NCBI GenBank assembly: GCA_030597645.1
Contig: JAUVRN010000137.1
Location: 1 to 6,029 of the forward strand
Length of the DNA stretch: 6,029 bases
Reading direction: 5' to 3'
From: Candidatus Zixiibacteriota bacterium
GTDB lineage: Bacteria; Zixibacteria; MSB-5A5; JAUVRN01
The notes beneath the pieces were generated by a model. The model worked only from the letters and a program-made list of their open reading frames with translations, made no database searches and was not told the DNA's origin. The position numbers and the translations under genes are program-made. Numbering within the stretch: the stretch's first letter is position 1; every line of letters begins with the position of its first letter. This document shows positions 1 through 5,900 of this stretch, one piece after another.

Positions 1-102
1 GCCGCATGTGATGTGTGCACGCTGGTTCCGGACACGTGGAGTTGCCCGTAGGGCCGTATGGGTACGTGGGGCCTGGACACGTGGCGCGGGTGAGCCGGTC
101 GT
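1..102. other. Flank downstream of the 894-aa gene, no gene seen
   Basis: No supportable coding region. The decamer GGACACGTGG occurs twice in direct orientation (30-39 and 75-84, 45 bp apart), with a related GTACGTGG between them at 62-69; each decamer contains the palindrome CACGTG. A rho-independent terminator for the minus-strand gene ending at 103 would lie here, but I find no strong GC stem followed by a T-run in that direction. Confidence 0.4.
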
Positions 103-2787
103 TTACTTGATAACGACCAGCTTGCCCACGTCGGTACCGAAACGGCTCTCGATGGTCCAGATGTAGATGCCGGTCTTGATCGCCTGCGTGTTGCGGGTGA
201 TCAGGTTCCACACGACCACCGTGGCCTCCGGTCTGGACGGGTGCTCGGCGTGATCGAGGCGTCTGACCAGGTCACCGTCGAGTGACCAGATCGACACGGT
301 GCAGGTGTCGGGCACGTTGGGAAAGGTCACTTTGCGGGCCCGCTCCGGATCGAGGCCCTCGCGCCCGCGATCTTCCCACCCGCCGGCGTTGTAGCCGTCC
401 AGCGATCGGTACGGATTGGGATAGACACCCGGTTTGGGCCGGTCGGACTTGACCACCTCTGCCGAATTAACCGGCCAGACTTCCCGCGCGTTGACAAGGG
501 GCGAAGTTTCCAGCGGACCGAGGCCCACGACGGGATCGCCAAAGTCGAACGCAGTGACGGCGATCGATACCGGCTCGGCCACGTGCAGTCCATCGATGGC
601 GTACTCGTATTCGTAGTAGGCCGGATATGCGCTGCCGTTCTCCCAGATCGTGTCCGCCGGGGTGGCGAAGGGGAAACGTTTGCGAATCACGCCGATCACA
701 TCCGCACTGCAGCAGTCCGCCAGCGTAGCGGCGGTGGTGTCGTTGATCTTGTCGTTGGCGTTGTACGGCTCGAAGTAGTAGTGCACGGTGTCGAGCCTGG
801 CTCGGTCGAATTCGTCGAACACGATCACGCGCAGCGCTTCATCCCTGGATGCGACGGTGAAGCTGTCCGGGTGAAACGGTCGGAAGTTGTACACGCTGTC
901 GGCCAGGTCGTCGTACATCACCTGCAGTGAATCGAGGTCCAGGGGCAATCCTTCCACGGTCCAGCGATCCCAGCTCGGCCGGTACTGGTACCGGATATAG
1001 TTGATCCGGTCCCGCTGCGACAGCATGGCGAAGTCATCGAGCCGTCCGGTACGGCTCATGTAGACACGGTACCCTTCGAAATCAATCACGTTGGAGAAGT
1101 AGTCTATAGTCGTCTCCGACTCGAAGCCGTTCCAGCGGACGACCAGCTTGCCGGCGAACGTCTCGAATCGCAGTTCGGGCGCGGGCGGTGGCGGCGGCCC
1201 CTTGAAGTCGGGAATGCCGTCACCCCTGAAGAAGATCGTGTCGCTGCCCACGATGCGGAATTCACCGCGATAGCCGTCGCCGTCGGTATCGAAGCCCGGC
1301 GTGTCGTACACCCAGCTGGCCCACCTCGCATTGCGTAACAGGTCTGAAAAGTCGAGATGGTCTCGAAACAGGTCGGGGCGCGCCGGATCGAAGTAGCGGC
1401 CGAAGTTCCACCCGTCGGTGTGGAGATCGGCACCCGCCACCAGGGCGATGGTAAGACTCAACGTCGAGTCGGCCTTGACGTCAAAAGGTCCGAAGCTGAG
1501 CATGAACCGGGTGTCGTATCCGTTGGCGAGGTCGACCGCAAGCAGCGCATCCTTCGGCGGCGGCACCCAGCCGTCTGCCTGGTGATCGATCGCCGACTCG
1601 ATCTGGTCATAGTCGAATTCGCCATTGGCCATCATCTGGTACCGGACGGCATCTCCCAGGGGGGTACCCAGGTTGCCCCGGGTGTACTGGACCCTGGAGT
1701 CGCGCTTGTTGGGGCCCCAGTCGCGGGACGCCACGGAATTGGATGCCCACCAGTTGAACGAGAATCGGAGATCGTCCGACGGAGCCTTGAGCACGCGTAC
1801 ACCCGCGATGCCAGTGGCCGAGTAGTTCACGAACTGGCCGGTCCGGCCGGGGTCGCCGTTGTTGTCTGCGGTCCAGGCGATATTGACCGTGTCGAGAAGG
1901 CCCGGTATGAGTGTCGAGGGGACCGTGCGAATGAAACCGGTGATGTCGTCCCAGTTGGATCCCCACGACCGGTAGTGGCCGACGTCGTAGTCCATGAACA
2001 CGCCGATGTAGAGATCCCGTATTGTGGATCCCAGCAGGTTGCGAAGATTCAGTTCCATGAGCACGAAGTCCTTGGCGTAGTCGAAGGACCAGCTATACGA
2101 CTTCTGCTCGATTTCGAACCCAATGGGCACGTGTGTTCGCGTTTCATGCCGGTCCTGCCACACGAACCGCGCGTTCGTCACGGTATCGTAGTAATATGTA
2201 ATCAGATCCTGCTCGGAGACGGCGTCTTCGCTGAACAGGACGTTCGAGCAGCGTCCGGTGGCGATGTCGTTGCGAAGTTCCGGTCTGCTCGTCCGTTCGC
2301 TGATCGCGCCGTCGGGCACCGGCCTGGGGAAGGGCTCTGTGAAACCTTCCCAGCCGTCCGTGGCGATGGACACGAGGGTATCGGTGTTTCTGATCGCACC
2401 GATCCACAGGCTGCCGACGCCGAGATAGTCGATGCCCGAGCCGAGAGGAAACTCGAACGATTCCGAGGGCTGTCCTGTGCAATAATCGGTGCCCCCGAGT
2501 CTCCCCGAGTTGCCGAACTGGCCCCAGTTGGTGATGCTGAGCCCGATATTCCCGATGCGGTGTGTACGCCGCATCTCGTGATAGTCCGTGACGGTTGCGG
2601 TAGCCCTTTGCGAGATCTGTCTCTTGGCCTGTTCCGGGGGTATGGCAGAGGCGCCGGCGGGCGTCAGAGCACCGGCAAGTGCGCAGAGCACAGCAAAAAT
2701 ACGACCTGCCCCGAGGCGGCGCACAGCCACGCTGGCATCCGGCCGCCGCACGCCGCGCTTGTCGTCACTCCGGAGGGGTCGCCCCAT
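103..2787 (-). CDS. Large secreted surface protein with Fn3-like domain and type IX/FlgD-like C-terminal sorting domain
   Basis: This 894-residue protein is probably exported and displayed on the cell surface; its exact function is unknown. Residues 30-48 form a hydrophobic stretch ending in ASA, a good signal-peptidase I site after A48. Residues about 60-495 are an unrecognised, aromatic-rich, beta-looking region. A calcium-loop-like DTDGDG lies at 500-505, followed by a proline linker (P531-535). An Fn3-like domain starts near 537, with first strands to about 580 and closing strands at about 720-755, interrupted by roughly 140 residues. Residues 786-894 resemble type IX-secretion type A sorting or FlgD-like Ig domains: PNP at 790-792, a KTGIYIW strand, and GKLVVIK at the terminus. 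The n-region is unusually long (29 residues), and GTG codons at residues 13, 20 or 22 are alternative starts; the ATG has only a weak AGGGG two bases upstream. It is divergent from the PKD lipoprotein gene. That this is a real gene is nearly certain; the sorting role is inferred from family resemblance. Confidence 0.9.
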   Translation of the reverse strand: MGRPLRSDDKRGVRRPDASVAVRRLGAGRIFAVLCALAGALTPAGASAIPPEQAKRQISQRATATVTDYHEMRRTHRIGNIGLSITNWGQFGNSGRLGGTDYCTGQPSESFEFPLGSGIDYLGVGSLWIGAIRNTDTLVSIATDGWEGFTEPFPRPVPDGAISERTSRPELRNDIATGRCSNVLFSEDAVSEQDLITYYYDTVTNARFVWQDRHETRTHVPIGFEIEQKSYSWSFDYAKDFVLMELNLRNLLGSTIRDLYIGVFMDYDVGHYRSWGSNWDDITGFIRTVPSTLIPGLLDTVNIAWTADNNGDPGRTGQFVNYSATGIAGVRVLKAPSDDLRFSFNWWASNSVASRDWGPNKRDSRVQYTRGNLGTPLGDAVRYQMMANGEFDYDQIESAIDHQADGWVPPPKDALLAVDLANGYDTRFMLSFGPFDVKADSTLSLTIALVAGADLHTDGWNFGRYFDPARPDLFRDHLDFSDLLRNARWASWVYDTPGFDTDGDGYRGEFRIVGSDTIFFRGDGIPDFKGPPPPPAPELRFETFAGKLVVRWNGFESETTIDYFSNVIDFEGYRVYMSRTGRLDDFAMLSQRDRINYIRYQYRPSWDRWTVEGLPLDLDSLQVMYDDLADSVYNFRPFHPDSFTVASRDEALRVIVFDEFDRARLDTVHYYFEPYNANDKINDTTAATLADCCSADVIGVIRKRFPFATPADTIWENGSAYPAYYEYEYAIDGLHVAEPVSIAVTAFDFGDPVVGLGPLETSPLVNAREVWPVNSAEVVKSDRPKPGVYPNPYRSLDGYNAGGWEDRGREGLDPERARKVTFPNVPDTCTVSIWSLDGDLVRRLDHAEHPSRPEATVVVWNLITRNTQAIKTGIYIWTIESRFGTDVGKLVVIK

Positions 2788-2887
2788 AGCCCCTAAGTCT
2801 AGTTGCCTACTGACTTTATTCCCCTGGTTTTGTTTGATTTCCGAGCCATATCACACGTGAGACCTGAATATAGCCGTGCCGCTGCAG

Positions 2888-2905
2888 GAATTTCATGCGA
2901 AATTC
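2888..2905. promoter_or_regulatory. Perfect 7-bp inverted repeat, candidate operator
   Basis: GAATTTC (2888-2894) and GAAATTC (2899-2905) are exact reverse complements separated by ATGC, giving an 18-bp dyad. It is AT-rich in a GC-rich background and lies about 100 bp upstream of the minus-strand start and 230 bp upstream of the plus-strand lipoprotein start. No T-run follows on either strand, so a terminator is unlikely. A dimeric regulator site for one or both divergent genes is the simplest reading. The binding protein is unknown. Confidence 0.4.
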
Positions 2906-3057
2906 GTGTGCGCCGCACTATTTTAGCGGTGTGCCTGGGCACATGAGCTGCCGTGGGTAGGGTGAGGTCGGGATGGGCCATCTCCTTGACCGCGTTGATC
3001 GTTGAGCATCATTCGTGGAATAGAGAACGCCGACGGCACTCGTTAAGGGGCCCGTCC

Positions 3058-3092
3058 GGAGACCGGAGACCGGAAACCAGAGACCGGAGGTG
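3058..3092. repeat. Degenerate 7-bp tandem repeat (GGAGACC)
   Basis: Consecutive heptamers read GGAGACC, GGAGACC, GGAAACC, AGAGACC and a decayed GGAGGTG. The first four units differ from the consensus by at most one base. Short heptameric tandem repeats of this kind are common in intergenic regions of several bacterial phyla and arise by slippage. This one ends about 45 bp before the PKD lipoprotein start, within its probable leader or promoter region, so copy-number changes could alter spacing there. Confidence 0.75.
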
Positions 3093-3135
3093 GCAGGTCG
3101 GGCCGCCGGAAAAGAGCCCGATGCCGGTATAGAAC

Positions 3136-4305
3136 ATGCAGAATCCAACTTTGACGCGTCGAGTCATACTGCTTGTGGTGCCGTTTGCTCTGTTGCTGGC
3201 GCTGGGCAGCTGCGGCGAGTCCGATACCGGGCTGCGGTCCGAGAACAGCCCACCGAGCAAGGCCGTCATAAACCGGCTCGGCGGGGCTCCGATGGACGGT
3301 TCCGACAAGCAGTCCGTGACCCCCGTCCTCGCCTGGACAGGCTCCGACATCGACGGTGATCCGCTCGAGTACGACGTCTACCTCGGTACCGGCACCACGC
3401 CGCCCCTGATCTCCAGCGGACGCGACACCCGTTGCATGGTTCCGGGTGTTCTCGACTACAGCACGCTCTATTACTGGCATGTCGTGACCCGAGACGACCA
3501 CGACCACACGACGGTGTCCGACACCTGGAGTTTTACGACACGGCACGAATCCCTGGCCTGCAGTTCGTCGGCCTGCCTGGTCACCGGCTGGCTGCCCTTG
3601 ACCGTCGATTTCACCGGCACCGCGTCCGAGGGGATGGCGCCGTATCACTACTTCTGGAAGTTTGGTGACGACAGTACGAGTCTAAAGCAGCATCCGAGTC
3701 ATACGTACGTGAACGCCGGCACCTACGATGCCGTGCTCAAGATCACCGATGCCGACCTCACGACCTGCTCCAGGACGATTACGATCACGGTGGACGGTCC
3801 GCCCATCTGCAGCGCTTTCGCGGCACCGACGATTGGCCCACCACCGTTGAGGGTAAGTTTCACCGGTGAGGTAGAATTCGGAAGTCCTCCCTACAGCTAC
3901 CACTGGACGTTTGGAGATGGAGGCAGCAGTACCTCCCAGTACCCGAGCTACACGTACACCAGTGAGGGAGCCTATGAGGCCGTGCTGGAGGTCACGGATG
4001 CGCAATTCCGGACGTGTTCCAAGTCGATCAACATCAACCTGGGGCCGCCCTTGAGCTGCGGCCTGAGGGTAAACCCCGCCAGCGGGTACGCGCCCCTGAG
4101 AGTCAGCTTCACCACCACCGGAACCGGTGGCCAGCCTCCGTACCGCTTTCACATCGCCTTTGGGGACGGGGGTGCGACCACGGCCAGTAATCCCACTCAT
4201 CTCTACAATCAACCCGGCACGTATACGGCGGTCATGACCGTATCAGATGCCCGTAATGCCACCTGTGCCCGGACGATCCACATCGTCGCCAGGGCCAGGC
4301 CCTGA
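3136..4305 (+). CDS. Outer-membrane-type lipoprotein with Fn3-like domain and three PKD domains
   Basis: This 389-residue lipoprotein is probably surface-exposed or periplasmic, with an adhesive, scaffold or binding role. The N-terminus has basic residues (R8, R9), a hydrophobic core and a lipobox LGSC with the lipidated Cys at 26; Gly at +2 gives no inner-membrane retention signal. Residues about 36-137 form an Fn3-like domain (DIDGDPLEYDVYLG, then YYWHVVTRD and WSFTT). Three PKD domains follow at about 139-221, 222-304 and 305-389, with signatures WKFGDD (174-179), WTFGDG (257-262) and IAFGDG (340-345). Matching positions recur at exactly 83 residues. Each PKD carries two cysteines 69 apart (142/211, 225/294, 308/377), suggesting one disulfide per module; C100 and C147 are extra. 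No catalytic domain is present. The start is the first ATG after an in-frame TAG at 3130-3132, with no clear Shine-Dalgarno. It is divergent from the 894-aa gene. Domain calls are confident; the role is inferred. Confidence 0.93.
   Translation: MQNPTLTRRVILLVVPFALLLALGSCGESDTGLRSENSPPSKAVINRLGGAPMDGSDKQSVTPVLAWTGSDIDGDPLEYDVYLGTGTTPPLISSGRDTRCMVPGVLDYSTLYYWHVVTRDDHDHTTVSDTWSFTTRHESLACSSSACLVTGWLPLTVDFTGTASEGMAPYHYFWKFGDDSTSLKQHPSHTYVNAGTYDAVLKITDADLTTCSRTITITVDGPPICSAFAAPTIGPPPLRVSFTGEVEFGSPPYSYHWTFGDGGSSTSQYPSYTYTSEGAYEAVLEVTDAQFRTCSKSININLGPPLSCGLRVNPASGYAPLRVSFTTTGTGGQPPYRFHIAFGDGGATTASNPTHLYNQPGTYTAVMTVSDARNATCARTIHIVARARP
4290..4304 (+). terminator. Hairpin at the end of the PKD lipoprotein gene, possible weak terminator
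   Basis: CAGGGC (4290-4295) and GCCCTG (4299-4304) form a perfect 6-bp GC-rich stem with a CAG loop, overlapping the stop codon at 4303-4305. No T-run follows directly; the nearest T-rich stretch (GTTTTCTT) starts about 35 bases downstream. The hairpin may slow or protect the 3' end of the transcript, but intrinsic termination is doubtful. Confidence 0.2.
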
Positions 4306-4445
4306 CACTGGCTCGCCGCAGATTCTCTCCAATCCCGTTTTCTTGAGCCTGAATCGGCACTGAGTAACTCGCTAAATCACAACGTCTTAGGTGTCCATAC
4401 GGCTCCATCCATGGGCTGGAGTCAGATAAAAACCGCAGAAAGGGA

Positions 4446-4473
4446 TTGACTTTGGTCGATATGTGTATATTGT
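4446..4473 (+). promoter_or_regulatory. Candidate sigma-70-type promoter of the GntR/membrane-protein operon
   Basis: TTGACT at 4446-4451 matches the -35 consensus at five of six positions. The -10 is either TATTGT (4468-4473, spacer 16) or TATATT (4466-4471, spacer 14, rather short). Transcription would then start near 4480, leaving a leader of about 20-25 bases before the ATG at 4503. The region is distinctly AT-rich compared with its surroundings. The call rests on consensus matching only. Confidence 0.45.
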
Positions 4474-4504
4474 ACTAGTGCAGTTGGTACAGAAAGGCAC
4501 ATAT
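4459..4504. promoter_or_regulatory. Nested inverted repeats over promoter and start, candidate autoregulatory operator
   Basis: The inner dyad is TGTAC (4471-4475) with GTACA (4487-4491), 11 bp between arms. The outer dyad is ATATGTG (4459-4465) with CACATAT (4498-4504), 32 bp between arms. Both are perfect and their centres almost coincide (4481 and 4481.5). The inner dyad spans the expected transcription start. The best-known YtrA operators are two short TGTA/TACA-type half-sites separated by about 13 bp, so the inner dyad is similar in design. The regulator encoded immediately downstream is the obvious candidate ligand. Inference, not shown. Confidence 0.4.
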
Positions 4505-4913
4505 GCTCTATCTCGAAGTCGATGCGCACAGCCCGGTTCCCATCTACGAGCAGATTATCGATGGCATCCAGCGACTGGTCCGCGAGGACAGGCTCGCTCC
4601 CGGGGCATTCCTGCCGTCGGTACGTCAGCTCGCCTCGGACCTGGAGATCAATCCGAATACGGTGGCCAGGGCGTACAGCCTGTTGGAGAAAGACGGCATC
4701 CTCGAGACGGCACGGCGGCGGGGAACACGTATCGCGGACAACGCACCTGCTCGCGCGCGGCAGTCCCTGGCCGGTCGCATAGAAGACGCGGCCGACCGGG
4801 TGATACGTGAGACGGCACATCTCGGCATCGACCCGGATGATCTCGTGCAGGCGCTGGTCCGGCGCCTGGCGTCGAGTACAGGGGAATCGGGCAGCAAAAG
4901 GAGGCGCTCATGA
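4503..4913 (+). CDS. GntR-family transcriptional regulator, YtrA subfamily
   Basis: This 136-residue cytoplasmic DNA-binding protein is probably a repressor of its own operon. Residues about 10-79 form the GntR winged helix-turn-helix: PIYEQI at 13-18, LAPG at 31-34, LPSVRQLA at 37-44, the recognition-helix segment NPNTVARAY at 50-58, LLEKDGILE at 60-68 and the wing RRRGTRI at 71-77. The short C-terminal part (about 80-136) is mainly helical and charged, as in the YtrA subfamily, which dimerises through it and lacks the large effector domain of FadR, HutC or MocR types; the length fits that subfamily. The start at 4503 is preceded by AAAGG five bases upstream. Its stop overlaps the membrane-protein start (ATGA at 4910-4913). 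The inducer is unknown. YtrA relatives usually control ABC exporters responding to cell-envelope stress or antibiotics, but no ABC ATPase is visible here. Confidence 0.93.
   Translation: MLYLEVDAHSPVPIYEQIIDGIQRLVREDRLAPGAFLPSVRQLASDLEINPNTVARAYSLLEKDGILETARRRGTRIADNAPARARQSLAGRIEDAADRVIRETAHLGIDPDDLVQALVRRLASSTGESGSKRRRS
4896..4904 (+). promoter_or_regulatory. Strong Shine-Dalgarno deciding the membrane-protein start
   Basis: AAAAGGAGG lies inside the end of the regulator gene, five bases before the ATG at 4910. This favours the 4910 ATG over the in-frame ATG at 4916, which would be 11 bases away. It is much the strongest ribosome-binding site in the window, while the regulator itself has only AAAGG. 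This suggests the membrane protein is made in excess of the regulator. Confidence 0.85.
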
Positions 4914-5836
4914 CCATGGCCATTCTCGCACTGGTGGTTCTAGCCCAGATTATTCTGTTTCAGTTCATCGCCGCGCTGGCGAACCGGTCGATCATCAGGC
5001 AGGAGCTTAGCTCCGCGGAGGGTCCCGTTCCCGGGCCGGTATCCGATCACGCCCGTCGTGCGCCAAACGTACGGACGTCACTCGGGGCGGTCCTCGCACG
5101 CCTCGCGATCCTGCCGCTCACCGGCTTGACGGGTGCCGCGGTCACGGGCAAGCTGTTGATCACCGCGGTGGCGCTCATCTCGGCGGGCGCATTCGTCGTG
5201 GCCCTGGCGAAGGATCGCAAGGTGCTGCGCGTGCTGGCGGACACCATGCCGGGTGGTAGCGTCAGGCGGGCGTCGCTCGAGCGCAGGACGCTCAGCCAGT
5301 GGTATCACCCCGCGTTCGAAGCGATCCCGATCGTCATCTTCGTGGCTACGGCGTTGTTCCTCATCAACACGCCGGGACTCGTCTTCACCGGCTCGAACGG
5401 GGTGGATTCAGAGGTCGCCGGCGAACGATCACACGTCTTCGTCCTGCTCGGTCTGCAGGGACTACTGGTGTTTGGCGCCCTCTATCGTTCCATTCGTAAG
5501 GGTGTGGATGTGGACTCCATGGCGCAGCACATTCCCAGTCTCAGGAAACGCCCCGAAGCCTCACTGCGCCTCGGCGAACAGATGGCGGGTACTCAACTAC
5601 GATTCTTCATGTTCGCCAAGATCGCGATAGCGTCCCTGCTGGGTGCCGCCGTGGTGGAAAATGTACTGGAAGCGACCGGTCATCCCGCGGCGATGATGTG
5701 GGACGCGCTCGGATGGGGCATCGTCGGCGTCCTGATGGTCAGCTTCTTTTTCTATCTGCGCAGGGTGGGCAGGATCTCTCGTCAGATGCGGCAGGAGACG
5801 GAACTGACCAATCACAATGCCGCCGGCGCAGGCTGA
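4910..5836 (+). CDS. Polytopic inner-membrane protein of unknown function, co-translated with the YtrA-like regulator
   Basis: I do not recognise a family for this 308-residue protein. Likely membrane segments by hydrophobicity are at about 3-23, 61-78, 82-100, 138-158, 175-192, 232-250 and 263-283. Basic residues in the loops (R26-R55, K101-R126, R193-R220) and the tail (R284-R294) fit an N-out, C-in, seven-helix topology by the positive-inside rule. The most distinctive stretch is WYHPAFEAIP (131-140) before the fourth helix, followed by an acidic external loop (VDSEVAGE, 165-172). There is no Walker motif, protease HExxH or obvious transporter signature. The gene overlaps the regulator by ATGA and has a strong Shine-Dalgarno. 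It could be the permease of a transporter whose ATPase is elsewhere, or a stand-alone envelope-stress or sensory protein. The gene is certain; the function is unknown. Confidence 0.88.
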   Translation: MTMAILALVVLAQIILFQFIAALANRSIIRQELSSAEGPVPGPVSDHARRAPNVRTSLGAVLARLAILPLTGLTGAAVTGKLLITAVALISAGAFVVALAKDRKVLRVLADTMPGGSVRRASLERRTLSQWYHPAFEAIPIVIFVATALFLINTPGLVFTGSNGVDSEVAGERSHVFVLLGLQGLLVFGALYRSIRKGVDVDSMAQHIPSLRKRPEASLRLGEQMAGTQLRFFMFAKIAIASLLGAAVVENVLEATGHPAAMMWDALGWGIVGVLMVSFFFYLRRVGRISRQMRQETELTNHNAAGAG

Positions 5837-5850
5837 ATTCTGCCGACCGC

Positions 5851-5900
5851 CGAGGCGTCGCTAACGCTGGGCTATCGAGGCGTCGCTAACGCTGGGCTAT
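5851..5900. repeat. Perfect 25-bp tandem duplication between convergent genes
   Basis: Two identical adjacent units, 5851-5875 and 5876-5900, begin CGAGGCGTCGC and end GGGCTAT. Each contains a small inverted repeat, GCGT and ACGC around CGCTA. The second copy encodes the stop codon and last few residues of the partial minus-strand gene (stop at 5886-5888); the first copy lies wholly beyond that stop, 14 bp after the stop of the plus-strand membrane-protein gene. The lack of any mismatch implies a recent duplication or active homogenisation. Confidence 0.9.

Larger units (their letters stand above)
2788..3135. other. Divergent intergenic region (348 bp)
   Basis: No convincing gene lies here; short ORFs on both strands look like noise. 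It must hold the promoters of both flanking divergent genes, but no clear -35/-10 pair stands out. TATATT-like and AATAAA-like hexamers occur on the minus strand without a good -35, and TTGACC at 2986-2991 has no good -10. Contents are a perfect inverted repeat (2888-2905), a weaker stem-loop at 2908-2934 (nine pairs, three of them G-U, so it would form better in plus-sense RNA, with loop ACTATTTTA), and a heptamer tandem repeat (3058-3092). Confidence 0.6.

Noticed and set aside
1357..2796. Long plus-strand open frame (479 codons) opposite the 894-aa gene
   Set aside because: It lies in codon-aligned antisense register to the real gene, where stops would require rare Leu/Ser codons. Its translation has no signal peptide, domain or motif, while the minus-strand protein has several.
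2799..2981. 60-codon minus-strand open frame upstream of the 894-aa gene
   Set aside because: No Shine-Dalgarno, no motif, and it covers the palindrome and the AT-rich likely promoter region.
3058..3092. Heptamer repeat as a CRISPR array
   Set aside because: The units are 7 bp and contiguous, with no spacers and no cas genes.
3043..4212. Minus-strand open frames of 201 and 176 codons opposite the PKD lipoprotein
   Set aside because: Low-complexity Gly/Val/Arg-rich translations with no motif, while the plus strand shows clear lipobox, Fn3 and PKD features.
4401..4423. Stem-loop GGCTCCA/TGGAGTC as a terminator of the lipoprotein gene
   Set aside because: The 7-bp stem includes a G-U pair and is followed by AGATAAAA rather than a T-run, so it does not fit an intrinsic terminator in either direction.
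5851..5900. The 25-bp direct repeat as a transposon target-site duplication or attachment site
   Set aside because: The copies are directly adjacent with nothing between them, and no integrase, transposase or tRNA gene is in the window.
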